DNA of 64,000 bases, taken from contig CM056738.1 of the NCBI GenBank assembly GCA_029844215.1, forward strand, positions 66,183,593 to 66,247,592, read 5' to 3'. Both the position numbers and the translations under genes were made by a program. Positions 47,001 through 58,153 of this stretch are shown here, piece by piece; position 1 is the first letter of the stretch; each line of letters opens with the position of its first letter. Origin of the DNA: Przewalskia tangutica (Eukaryota > Streptophyta > Magnoliopsida > Solanales > Solanaceae). The notes under the pieces are model-generated. The model did not search any database. It worked only from the letters and a program-made list of their open reading frames with translations, and had not been told where the DNA came from.

Positions 47001-48756
47001 AAATGCCTAATGGACATGGAATATGTGATTCAGTGTATTTAGGCATCAATAATCCGGCGAACAGATTAACAAATAATGTAACGATGGCCAGCATCGTCTT
47101 TATGCCTTGATGAACCGAATACAAATGAACCAATACAAGTTTAACCACAAAAGACAGAGCGTCTGAAATGAATCGAGAAGGATTCGATTTTACCTTCTCA
47201 GGCGGCGACCGGCGGCGTATCAAGTCGTCGGTCCAATCGACGGGTTTTGGGTTTGCGATCACGAATAGAAGGGTAAAGTTGCTGATTTTTGGCTAGGATT
47301 GAGAGAAGGGTTCGAACTACCTATTCATGCTATGCTAGTGGTCCAGGTGCTGAGTTACCCTGTGTTCTCCGACTAGACTCTCTTGTCCCAGGCTCGCCTT
47401 CTATTGCTCTTTGGATCGCTTTCGTTCTTTGTCGAATGTTTCGATGCTATCTCCGCTAAGGGTTATTCGCTGCTCTCGTAAAGAAAACGATTGCTACTGA
47501 CCTACTGTGCTCGACCCCTCTCAATCCATCCCCGACTGAGTTCTATTGCATGTGTTTATATAGCCTAACCCTAGGTTCTAATATTGGTAAGTGAGAATGG
47601 GCTAAAATTGGTGCTGATTCGACCAGATTTGTGCTATTTGGGTATTGATTCGATATTGATTTTGGACGATTCTTTGGGTGTAAAATCGATTAAGGTAAGT
47701 TCTGATTTGAAGGGATTTGGGTGCTGGTTATGGTAAGAAATCGTCGGAGAAAGAGAAGGTAAGGAAGGCTTGATTACGCCGGATTCTCAGGCGAGAATCT
47801 CGGCTGGGTGATGGGTAAGGTGCTGGCGGCGGTTTTGAAATTTTAGGGTTCTTCGTTTTCTTTAGGTTGCTGGTTTTTTTTTAGGTTTGTCGACGAGATA
47901 ATGGCAACGAAGTGAAGGCTAGGAGAAGGAATAAGGCTGGGGGGAGTGGGCTCTGGCGATTAAGTTGGGCGTGGTGGGTAAATAAAAGTCTTGTGGGCGG
48001 GTATTGGGTAGAGTTAGGTATTAAATTAGGGGTATTAGTTTTAGATAATTAATTAGTTTTAGGCTAGTTAATTAATTAATTAGTGGTGAGTTTTAGGTAT
48101 TTAATTCTAGGTGTTTAATTAGTTAATTAATTAGTGCTAGTTTTAGGTGCTATTTAATTAATTATCCAGGTGCTACATTAGTCTAATTATTTAGGTGCTA
48201 AATTAGTCTAATTATTTAGGTGCTCAACGGTAGCGTTATTTAACTAATGCTTAATACTTTAGAATGCGACGCTATTATTTAAAATTTTATTGTTATGCAT
48301 TATTGCGAAGTTAAAATAAAATTGAATTGAGTTTAGATTAAATTATTTAAATGCTAAATGCAAGTATGATATATAAGAATTGTTTAAAGCTTTTATAAAT
48401 GCGACGCTATTAAATGCATGTATTTAGATTAAAAAATTGATTTTAAATTACAAATGATTACTAATTAATGCGGCTATGCTACCTGACACGACGTTATCGC
48501 TAAATTATTTATTTTATGCATTTATTAATTATTTAAGAATTACGACAAAGCTTAAAGTTAATTAATGCGGGCGCGAGACTCTAAGTGCTTAAAACTCTAC
48601 GTAAGACGCGATGTCATTATTAAATTGATTATTTATGCCTGTATTATATGTTTTATTGCTGCATTTTATTATAAAAATCCTAAAAAATTATTTTACAAAA
48701 TTAGTGTAATTTTATAGTTAATGGCTGGACGGGAGGGTCAAAATTGGGTGTCAACA
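44067..48756 (-). repeat. 3' LTR of element C (4.69 kb)
   Basis: It aligns end to end with 53141-57861. AT-rich stretches are full of the heptamer TGCTAAA (44140-44800) and of TTAATTAATTAG runs (48040-48230). The TATA box is at 47553-47565 (minus strand, GGCTATATAAACA). Differences from the 5' LTR cluster at 45587-45670 and 46940-47220, where CAG/CTG in the other copy appears as CG. Open frames in it are not conserved coding sequence. Confidence 0.92.
47553..47565 (-). promoter_or_regulatory. TATA box in LTR of C
   Basis: The minus strand reads GGCTATATAAACA, and the same sequence is at 56643-56655 in the 5' LTR. It is a good match to a plant TATA box and is followed by a GC-balanced leader. 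Confidence 0.6.
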
Positions 48757-48770
48757 GATGTCCCTCTTTG
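48757..48770 (-). other. polypurine tract of element C
   Basis: The minus strand reads AAAGAGGGACATC just before the 3' LTR start TGTTGACACCC. It is short and ends in two pyrimidines, but it is the only purine run at the right place. Confidence 0.6.
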
Positions 48771-48890
48771 TATGGAGATGATGGAAGAATCTTCGGACAA
48801 AGACGTTGACTCATAGCCAATTTTGTCTCGATCTTCAGAATTGCAAAAATGTTGGGCAGGTAGACAAGGCTGACGCAAAAATCAAAAACT

Positions 48891-49075
48891 GTCCCAGTGT
48901 CGAGTTATGACGACACTGGGATACCATGGTCAAAACACCAAGGCGGGCTAACGCGGACTCAAAGCTGTCCCAGTGTCGAGTTATGACGACACTGGGCTAC
49001 CATGGTCAAAACACCAAGGCGGGCTAATGCGGGCTTAAAGATGTCCCAGTGTCGAGTTATGATGACCTTTGGGCT
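48891..49075. repeat. three 75-77 bp repeats, each with a hairpin
   Basis: Units start GTCCCAGTGTCG at 48891, 48966 and 49043. In the first, TCCCAGTGTCG and CGACACTGGGA form a perfect 11 bp inverted repeat around an 8-base loop (48892-48921). The second pairs over 10 bp and the third is decayed. They lie in the 3' untranslated part of element C. Confidence 0.9.
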
Positions 49076-49591
49076 ATGCAAAAAGTAAAAGAATATAATT
49101 GGCTTGAACCTGGGGTGTACTGCTATGACTTGTGGTGCTGGGTTCTATGGTGATGTGGAGCGAGTGGACCGACGCTTGAGGCCGCTACGCGATCATTTGG
49201 GAAGGTTGGCCCCAATGATTGCCGGTCATTGTAGAGAAAATCCACGTTGTGCTCCTGCTGCTGCATGCTAAGACTTGATCAAACGGTTAGTGCATAACTG
49301 TTAAGGCAAAATGATGATGCATAATTTTAAAAGTAATGCAACTGCGAGTAGAAAAGGTTATCCTGAAAAAATATGATGCCTGCTGTGTTGATGCGATGCT
49401 GCAAATGCTGTGATTTCGCCCTTGCACGGACGTGTTGCGATTGTGAATGCGGATACGTTGTCCTTGCTGCAATTGCCCCTGTAGACTAAAGCTCAAGAAA
49501 GAGTTAGTGCATAACTGCTAAGACAGAATAATATATGAAAAAATGCAATTTTGAGAACAGAGAAATCGTCCCTGCGTAGATGTGATATGCT

Positions 49592-49771
49592 GACTTGTCG
49601 TCGTTTTCGGACTTGTCGTCGTTTTCGGACTCGGCGTCGTTTTCGGACTCGGCGTCGTTTTCGGACCTGGCGTCGTTTTCGGACCTGGCGTCGTTTTCGG
49701 ACCTGGCGTCGTTTTCGGACCTGGCGTCGTTTTCGGACTTGGCGTCGTTTTCGGACTTGACGTCGTTTTTT
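49592..49771. repeat. 18 bp minisatellite, ten copies
   Basis: The unit GACCTGGCGTCGTTTTCG occurs with variants GACTTGTC, GACTCGGC and GACTTGGC. The period is a multiple of three, so both strands stay open, giving an apparent PKTTPG repeat peptide on the minus strand. No conserved protein is implied. The surrounding AAAGCTCAAG...AGTGCATAACTGCTAAG block recurs at 49490, 49800 and 50510, so the array sits in a larger repeat. Confidence 0.92.
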
Positions 49772-49929
49772 GGACTTGTTGCTGCTGCTCCTGTAGACTA
49801 AAGCTCAAGGAAGAGTTAGTGCATAACTGCTAAGCCAGAATAATAAAGCATGAATGAGAAAAAATGCAATTTTGAGAACAGAGAAAATCGTCCCTGTGTA
49901 GATGTGATATGCTGATGATGGCGTCGTTT

Positions 49930-50470
49930 TCGGACTTGCTGTGCTGATAACGTCGTTGCCTGGACGTATTGCTGCTGGAGTCGCTGCGTGGACTTGCTGA
50001 TCACGTCGTTGCCCGGACACAATGTTGATAACGTCGTTGCCTGGACGTGTTGCTGCTGGCGTCGTTGCGTAGACGCAATGCTGATGATGTCGTTGCCTTG
50101 ACATAATGCTGATAACGTCGTTGCCTGGACGTGTTGCTGCTGGCGTCGTTGCGTAGACGCAATGCTGATGATGTCGTTGCCTGGACATAATGCGGATAAC
50201 GTCGTTGCACGGGCGTGTTCTTCTTGGCGTCGTTGCGTGAAGCGGAATCGCGATGATGTCGTTGCACGGACATAATCGCGATAACGTCGTTGCCTGGACG
50301 TATTGCTGCTGGCGTCGTTGCGTAGACGCAATGCTGATGGTGTCGTTGCCTGGACACAATGCTGATAACGTCGTTGCCTGGACGTGTTGCTGCTGGCGTC
50401 GTTGCGTAGACGCAATGCTGATGGTGTCGTTGCCTTGACACACGCGATAACGTCGTTGCTGGGCGTGTTG
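49930..50470. repeat. 84 bp compound minisatellite
   Basis: The unit GATAACGTCGTTGCCTGGAC is followed by GTGTTGCTGCTGGCGTCGTT and GCGTAGACGCAATGCTGATG, then ATGTCGTTGCC...ATAATGCT. About six units are present, with sub-repeats of GTCGTTGC every 20-30 bases. Because 84 is divisible by three, long open frames (up to 212 codons) appear on the minus strand; these are artefacts of the repeat. Confidence 0.9.
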
Positions 50471-51141
50471 TTCTTTGCTCGTAGAATAAATGCTCCTGCA
50501 AGCTAAGCTTGAGAAAAGACGTTAGTGTATACCTGTTTAAACGAAATGATAAATACATATGAGAAGTGCAATTTTATGGGTAGAGATGTCATCCCTGAGA
50601 TGTTGTCCTTTGCACGGACATGCTGAACGCTGCAACTGACGAATTGCCATGATGCCTTTGTTGGGCGCGATGCGTTGGTTGTAAATTTGACTTTATGCCC
50701 ACGCCGGTGTGCTAGACTTTGTTGTGCGTTTTGAACTTTGATTGTTGGTTGTTGATGCACCTTTCTGCTGCTGCTGCTTTTGCTGCGGACCTTGGATTGT
50801 TGTCATCCTCTGCCTTTGCTGCTTTTATTGTTTACGCTATCTGAAGAAACTTTTCGCCGTATTTTCTGCTTCGGCTATTGCACTTTCTGCTTCTGTTAAA
50901 TATGAAAAGACCTGCGCTCAAAGAAAATTTGTGAGTTTTGGGGGGGGTCGATTCGTATCTGACTTCGCCGCCTTGCTCCTTGATATCCGCGTGCCTGGCC
51001 TGTTTGGACTCGCAACCCCTGTTTGGTTTCCTACATTGTCCCAGTTTTGAAAAGGGTGTCTGGCCTAAAGTGGGTCTTAATGTAGTTGCTTGTATGCTAT
51101 GTGTATTCTTGTCATTTTCAGAACGAAGGGGGTTTTCTAAT

Positions 51142-51314
51142 GGTGTGACCGAAGCCGATTTAGGCCGCCTACGTATCCCCATGAGGGAATCAGGTCGAAC
51201 GTAGTTCATTACAAGCGAATATTGGGTAAAATTCTAAAGGTGGGACCGAGGCCGATTTAGGCCGCCTACGTATCCCCATGAGGGAATCAGGTCATGACGT
51301 AGTTCATTACAAGC
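51142..51314. repeat. duplicated 72 bp motif
   Basis: The block GACCGAAGCCGATTTAGGCC, CCTACGTATCCCCATGAGGG, AATCAGGTC and GTAGTTCATTACAAGC occurs at 51142-51214 and 51239-51314. The two copies differ at few positions. It lies between the minisatellites and the gag fragment of C. Its conservation in a non-coding region hints at a function for the element, but none is known to me. Confidence 0.8.
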
Positions 51315-51479
51315 AAAACAAAAGAAAACATTATTAAGGCTTAAATACGAGTTTTTAAATTATTCTGCTAAACTAAATTGCTCTTTCTTATCTGGGCTTT
51401 AGGCGGACCAGAACAAGGGTGCGAATCCAACCAATACGCCTTCTTGCTCTGCATCATGGTGTTTGGTCTTCATGCTCTG

Positions 51480-52100
51480 CTATCTCCTTCTTTTGGCTTC
51501 TGCGTGGTGCCTGCTTGGATAAATAACTGATTCAGGCGGAGCGGGTTCTGGCAAGGGAACACCTCTCTTCCTTTGGGGTTCATTGTACTCATTGGGGTAA
51601 GCCTCCTCCACCTGAATGACTCCCTCCTTGATCAGCTCCCTTACTTTGTCTCTGAGTGTATAACACCTTCCCATGTCGTGTCCGATGGCTCCGGAATGGT
51701 ATGCACAACTTTTGTTCCCATCATGAGCTTTGGACTTGGGATTGGGCACATTCCTTGGGATTGGCTGGAGTATCCCTGCAAACCTCAACCTCTCGTACAA
51801 CTGCGACAAAGGCTCGGCTAAATGGGTGTATATTTTGGCTGGCCTTTCTGTGGTATTTAGGCGGGGTGTGAAGATGTTTGGTGGGCGGGCTTTTGGCTGT
51901 GGCGTATACACATATGGGTATCGCAAAGGGTTGCCATATGCATTGCGAAAATGGGTTTGTGGTGGCCTTTGGTTTGTGTTTAGCTGGAGTACGTTAGGCA
52001 TTCGGTTTTGTGTGGAATATATGGGTGCATTGTATATTGGCTGAATGGGATATGTAGTAAGCGGGTACTGGTAATAATTTGGAGGTTTTTGGTGTTTTGG
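51480..52100 (-). pseudogene. gag C-terminal fragment of element C
   Basis: The minus-strand frame is open from 52100 (after a stop at 52101-52103) to 51480. It starts with a Pro/Tyr/Gln-rich linker (PKHQKPPNYYQYPL, YPIQPIYNAPIYS). The conserved gag part follows: FTPRLNTTERPAKIYTHLAE, PLSQLYERLRFAGILQPIP and the zinc-finger-like CAYHSGAIGHDMGRC, then LRDKVRELIKEGVIQVEEA. This is the gag region preceding protease in many plant gypsy elements. Capsid, protease and all of pol are absent. The first ATG, at 52001, lies inside the fragment and is not a natural start. Confidence 0.8.
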
Positions 52101-52103
52101 TTA

Positions 52104-53117
52104 TTTGCGATGTGAGTGCTCTGGTGAGGTTCTTGAGCCTTTTGATTTGGCCTGCAGGTTGCCATTTCTTTGTGGTAATTGTGCGTTGCTCAGCCGGATC
52201 TATCTTGCCTTTCTCTCGAGACCCTGCTTTGCCTATAGGAACCAAGACAGTTCGACTCGTTCGCCGGATGCGTGCCTTTGATCTTGTGAAGTATTGATGC
52301 TCGCCATTGCTAAGTCAAATACAAATCGACCTTTGGGGGAAGATGCTAAATCTTTCTAAAAATGCAACAAACGGTGTTAGCATAAAGCACATAATTTGCG
52401 GGTATGTAGCAGATATATTGCACATAGCACATTCAAACGTTTCCTAACATGCAGGGGGACCTCTTTATGCCAGAGGTAAGCCTAAACGTCACTTATGCGA
52501 GATTATGACGGATTCGTCCAAGTCGTCCAACTATAATGCCTTTGTTGGAAATGGCGACCAAATGACGGTGCACTTTTCCCAATTTCAGCATGTCATGATT
52601 GGGCTTGGATTTGTCTGTCATTGTCACGCTACACATAATATGCTGGTTGGTCGTTGGGTTGAGAAACCCGTCGACAAGTTTGGTGTCTTCCTAATTGTGG
52701 TGTCGATGCCAAGGACCGACCCACCTAAGGTAAATGCATGCATGCCCTAAAATAAGGGTGGTATAGCTCTATCTTAAGTTGCTAAGATTTGGCTTTTCTA
52801 GACGCTTGAGTTCCCGGCGGACTACTCAGTGAGAAGGCTACGGCCACCGGTTAGACCGCACTCCACGATATTACCAACTCTCCTAAATTTGGGTTTTTTT
52901 GAAGAAAGAATTTTCTTTGATGCACCAGCGCACCTCGCATGTAGTGTGTGATTGTGTGAATTTTCCAGAGTGGAAGAAATATGAGCGGAATGCCAGTTTA
53001 AGGAAAGCAGTAAAGCAGGTAGCAATCAAAAAATAAATAAAACAAAACACACAAAAATTAAATGCCAAAGTAATTGCCAAATAATTATCCTAGGTCTGTT
53101 GTGGTTAAGAACCTAAA
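52104..53117 (-). other. 5' leader region of element C, no gene seen
   Basis: This lies between the primer site and the gag fragment. It contains no recognisable capsid. Minus-strand frame 51994-52245 overlaps the gag linker in another phase. A plus-strand frame at 52505-52750 shows no family. It is likely untranslated leader or deleted gag. Confidence 0.5.
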
Positions 53118-53136
53118 GTCCCCAGTGGAGTCGCCA
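53118..53136 (-). other. primer-binding site of element C
   Basis: The minus strand reads TGGCGACTCCACTGGGGAC, four bases from the 5' LTR. This is the form reported for Ogre/Tat elements, complementary to tRNA-Arg. It sets the element's orientation. Confidence 0.85.
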
Positions 53137-53140
53137 TTTC

Positions 53141-56100
53141 TGTCGCGCCCATTTTCGGCCGCGGCATTTTCTAAATAATAGCGAATCCTGGTCAACAATG
53201 CAAAATGTTAGAAAATAAATAATAGAATGCTAAATAAGGTTTAAGAGGCTTAAAGGTTAAAAAATGTTAAAAGGATGCTAAAATTGCAAAAGATGCTAAA
53301 GTTTAAAAGGGTGCTAAAATGCTAAAGGGTTGCTAGAATGCTAAGGGTTCGCGGAGTCGCCACCTAATTAATTGGGTGAATTAGGACACCTAAATGTTTA
53401 ACTAGTTTAAAGTAAAACATTAACTCCATTTTATGGTCTGCTAAACTTAGTGAGATTCTGGGTAAGGGTTCTTTATTAATCTAGAGGGAAGGGGTTAGGC
53501 ACCCTCTAAGATCCGCTAACTTGCGGTTGTCCTGCCAAACCTAGGGTAGTTATTATATTTTAAAAAAAATGCAAAGTAAAAGATCTATAAAAAAGTGCAA
53601 TGTTAGAAAATAAAGTGCTAAATGTTAAAATAATGCTAAGTAGTTAAAAAGGTTTTAAAATGTTGGAAGATGTTTAAAGGTGCTAAGAGGTTAATTTTAA
53701 AAGTAAAGGGTGTTAAATATTAACGTGGTGCTTAAAATGCTAAAAAGGGTGTTAAAAATGAAGGTGCTAAAGGTATGAAAGGGTGCTAGAATATGAAAGT
53801 GCCAAAAGATACTAAAAGTGCAAAAGGTGCTAAATGCTAAGGTTTTTAAAGGGCTAGAAATAGGCTAAAGTATGCTAAGGTGCTTTATGGACTAATTATG
53901 TATACTGCTAGCTAAACTAATCTTGCTTAACCTACGTGTAGTATAAAATGTTTAAGATGATTTTTGTTGAGAGTTTAGGAAGACAATTATTATGGGTTTA
54001 ATAAGAAACAAATTGTTGATTTTATAAGGCAAGTTAAATCATTTAGATTGCTTTGGTAAAATTTAGATATAATAATCGTAAAAGACGCGCAAAGTAGAAA
54101 TGCGTTTCCAATTATAAATTACCTTCCCCTTATGCGTTCGAAATGCTAATTGCTCTTGGTTTCCTATTAATTACAAAGTTATAAATTACAATAACAAATA
54201 AAGTAAGACAAGGAAGAGATAAGAGAGCAAGGGATTGAAGCGGATGACCCCGTCCTATTTGTTTGTCTAGGAATGGCCGAAGAGGGACTCGATGGATGTA
54301 TATGCATGCCTTTACGTTTGCCACGACGAGTCTCGTTATGAGACTCTTTGTTGCTCCGGTGCGTGCCATGTAAAATAAGAGAAGATAAAGAATTAGTATA
54401 TGTCCAAATTTATCAAATAATGCAAGTAAATAAAAAGCATTCATGTGAATTTAAACCTATATATAATTTGACTATAACAATCCAAAATAAAGTGGCAGAC
54501 ACAAGCAAAGAAGATCTCGAGATTGTTCAATTAAATATTGGGCCTCAGATGCAAATAACACGTAAAAGATATGAAGCAGGCCCAAGACGTGCAATTTTTC
54601 AATTTTCTTGTTATAGAATAGAGAACAAGAAGGTAGGCCCACATAATCAGATAATTAAAATGAATGGTCTTCTGGACAGTAATTCAGAGCCAAACATACA
54701 CAACAGACCAAGAAATAATCCAGCCCAGCCCGATAAGCGGTGGCCCAGTATGACAATGGACCCTAATGAAGTCACTGGACTTGGCAGATGAGAAAGGAAA
54801 AACGGAAGAAGACAGACAAGCATTTTTTTTTATTTTCCATTGAAAGTCAGCTTCTGTGTGATTTAAACGAAGCAATAGCCTTTGACAAACCCAATAATTA
54901 AAGCCAATTTGTTAGCACACAACATACATGAAGACATGTTGCAGTATATAAGTTCTCAAATATGTTGTACATATACTAGAGTTATGTGCATACTCTGACA
55001 AATGATGGTTAAAGGCAGGAAGGCTTAAAATGCTACATATTGGGGACAAGGAAAACTGAATGCTAACATTCTTCATGTTCAGTTATTCTAAAAAAGGGGA
55101 GAACATCTTTACATGTTTTACTGCATTTTTAACTCAGGGTAAACATACAAGCATGAAATTAGTTAACGACATCATTCTCTGAAACTTTTAAGCGACCTCA
55201 GTTATCCTAACTACCTCCATTGCTCCACACATGTTTGTAGAAGAGAAACAAGATTACAAGTTGAACTATATGCATCATATGATTAATTTGTAATAAATAT
55301 GATTTCATCAGACAGGCTGCTAATACAAATGCTCTTAATCAAACTCACTTGTTCTTTCATTGTACAGAGGAGACTGATAGACATTGCAAACCATCATAGT
55401 GACAATTTTAAGACTAGAACAGATTAGACAGCATGCAAGCAACTTGACAATCAAAGTATAATATTATTTTAGAGTATTTAGCATGTTAGCATGGAGGCAG
55501 TTTACACTTAACAGGAAAAGGCATAAGTGTAATCAACTTTTTAGTCATAGCCAGCATACAGAAGTAGTTAGGTGACTCCATACACTCAGCTTGTTAACCA
55601 AATGTACATGAATGAATTCAAACCAGGCTATTCTTACGCAAAGACCAATTGAGACTGATTTATATTAGAACACGTTGGATGGTCTCAATACTTGGACTAA
55701 TTTCCTTACTTCATCTATTTCGTAAGATACTAGACAGGCAATTAATCTTAATAAGATCAAACTAACATGTATTTAAGCGAACAACCATCACAGCAGTTAC
55801 ACAGGACATGATGATGTAATTTTTTTTTTTTTAAAAATACAAATAAACACACAACTGAGTAATTAAATCAAGAGTCGACTAAAAAAGTTATACATCACAT
55901 CTCAACACCAGTATGCTAACATTTAGATATTATACATCCATACTAATTAAAGCAAACTTATTCAATGCCATATTCATACATTAATGAATACGACAACATG
56001 AAGGAACTAAATTAACACGCGTTTAACATAAGAACACAGAGATACAAAAAATGACTGAGCAGAATCTGAGTTTAACATAGAACACAAAAAATGCCTAATG

Positions 56101-57861
56101 GACATGGAATATGTGATTCAGTGTATTTAGGCATCAATAATCCGGCGAACAGATTAACAAATAATGTAACGATGGCCAGCATCGTCTTTATGCCTTGATG
56201 AACCGAATACAAATGAACCAATACAAGTTTAACCACAAAAGACAGAGCGATACGAAATGAACTGAGAAGGATTCGATTTTACCTTCTCCGGGCAGCGACC
56301 CGGGGCAGCGTATCAAGTCGTCGGTCCAATCGACGGGTTTTGGGTTTGCGATGCGAATAGAAGGGTAAAGTTGCTTGCTGATTTTTGGCTAGGATTGAGA
56401 GAAGGGTTCGAACTACCTATTCATGCTATGCTAGTGGTCCAGGTGCTGAGTTACCCTGTGTTCTCCGACTAGACTCTACTGTCCCGGCTCGCCTTCTATT
56501 GCTCTCGGATCGTTCTTTGTTTCGAATGTTTCGATGCTATCTCCGCTAAGGGTTATTCGCTGCTCTCGTAAAGAAAACGATTGCTACTGACCTACTGTGC
56601 TCGACCCCTCTCAATCCATCCCCGACTGAGTTCTATTGCATGTGTTTATATAGCCTAACCCTAGGTTCTAATATTGGTAAGTGAGAATGGGCTAAAATTG
56701 GTGCTGATTCGACCAGATTTGTGCTATTTGGGTATTGATTCGATATTGATTTTGGACGATTCTTTGGGTGTAAAATCGATTAAGGTAAGTTCTGATTTGA
56801 AGGGATTTGGGTGCTGGTTATGGTAAGAAATCGTCGGAGAAAGAGAAGGTAAGGAAGGCTTGATTACGCCGGATTCTCAGGCGAGAATCTCGGCTGGGTG
56901 ATGGGTAAGGTGCTGGCGGCGGTTTTGAAATTTTAGGGTTCTTCGTTTTCTTTAGGTTGCTGGTTTTTTTTTTAGGTTTGTCGACGAGATGATGGCAACG
57001 AAGTGAAGGCTGGGAGAAGGAATAAGGCTGGGGGGAGTGGGCTCTAGGCAGATTAAGTTGGGCGTGGGCTGGGTAAATAAAAGTCTTGTGGGCCGCGGGT
57101 ATTGGGCTGGGTAGAGTTAGGTGTTAAATTAGGGGTATTAGTTTTAGATAATTAATTAGTTTTAGGCTAGTTAATTAATTAATTAGTGGTGAGTTTTAGG
57201 TATTTAATTCTAGGTGTTTAATTAGTTAATTAATTAGTGCTAGTTTTAGGTGCTATTTAATTAATTATCCAGGTGCTACATTAGTCTAATTATTTAGGTG
57301 CTAAATTAGTCTAATTATTTAGGTGCTCAATGCGGGCGCGTTATTTAACTAATGCTTAATACTTTAGAATGCGACGCTATTATTTAAAATTTTATTGTTA
57401 TGCATTATTGCGAAGTTAAAATAAAATTGAATTGAGTTTAGATTAAATTATTTAAATGCTAAATGCAAGTATGATATTTAAGAATTGTTTAAAGCTTTTA
57501 TAAATGCGACGCTATTAAATGCATGTATTTAGATTAAAAAATTGATTTTAAATTACAAATGATTACTAATTAATGCGGCTATGCTACCTGACACGACGTT
57601 ATCGCTAAATTATTTATTTTATGCATTTATTAATTATTTAAGAATTACGACAAAGCTTAAAGTTAATTAATGCGGGCGCGAGACTCTAAGTGCTTAAAAC
57701 TCTACGTAAGACGCGATGTCATTATTAAATTGATTATTTATGCCTGTATTATATGTTTTATTGCTGCATTTTATTATAAAAATCCTAAAAAATTATTTTA
57801 CAAAATTAGTGTAATTTTATAGTTAATGGCTGGACGGGAGGGTCAAAATTGGGTGTCAACA
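53141..57861 (-). repeat. 5' LTR of element C (4.72 kb)
   Basis: It is collinear with 44067-48756. TATA box 56643-56655. It keeps CAG/CTG sites (for example 54665-54735) that appear broken in the 3' LTR. Its last bases, TGTCAACA, are followed by the GTTGC duplication. Confidence 0.92.
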
Positions 57862-57866
57862 GTTGC

Positions 57867-58153
57867 TTTCACCAACTCAATCAACCAAGTGAAGAGGATC
57901 TAGAGACCATTAAGAAATATCAAAATCTTATCTCAAACCAGCCAAGATGATATCACAACAAACTTTATTGCAAGCTTCAAGAGGATCTTCAACTCTACCT
58001 TACCACTAGAGAAATTTTCATGATGTTATCGATCATCTAAGGGATATATCACCACAAATTAGTATGGGAAGGTTCTTTAGTGATGGAAGAACCCTAGGAG
58101 AGTGTTTGGAAGGCTCCTGGGTCGAAAATGAAGTAAGGGAAAGGCTAAGCGCA
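57867..58153 (+). repeat. tandem duplication copy 1, second half
   Basis: It continues copy 1 after element C (TTTCACCAACTCAATCAACC) and matches 58980-59264. It ends AAGCGC and joins directly to ACTCTGAACT, the start of copy 2. The junction shows one base of shared sequence, so no long homology mediated the duplication. Confidence 0.9.

Larger units (their letters stand above)
44067..57861 (-). mobile_element. Tat/Ogre-like non-autonomous LTR element C
   Basis: This is a 13.8 kb minus-strand element. LTRs are 44067-48756 and 53141-57861 (4.69 and 4.72 kb), with ends TGTTGACACCC and GGGCGCGACA. The TSD is GTTGC (44062-44066, 57862-57866). The primer site reads TGGCGACTCCACTGGGGAC, the tRNA-Arg type described for Ogre elements. 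The internal region is 4.4 kb with a gag fragment, no pol, and tandem repeats before the purine tract. The LTRs are almost identical outside CHG-site discrepancies, so insertion is recent. Confidence 0.9.

Noticed and set aside
49592..49771. Regular short repeats suggestive of a CRISPR array
   Set aside because: Units are contiguous with no unique spacers, there are no cas genes, and the genome is a plant's.
49518..49808. PKTTPG-repeat peptide resembling a cell-wall or mucin-like protein
   Set aside because: It is the translation of an 18 bp minisatellite in a transposon 3' UTR; the opposite strand is equally open (SSFSDL repeats).
49805..50558. Overlapping minus-strand open frames of 185-212 codons
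   Set aside because: They arise because the 84 bp repeat unit is a multiple of three and lacks stops in several frames. The three frames overlap, the peptides are pure repeats and no conserved domain is present.
52505..52750. 81-codon plus-strand frame in element C
   Set aside because: It is antisense to the element, in its leader region, with no recognisable family and no second copy to support it.
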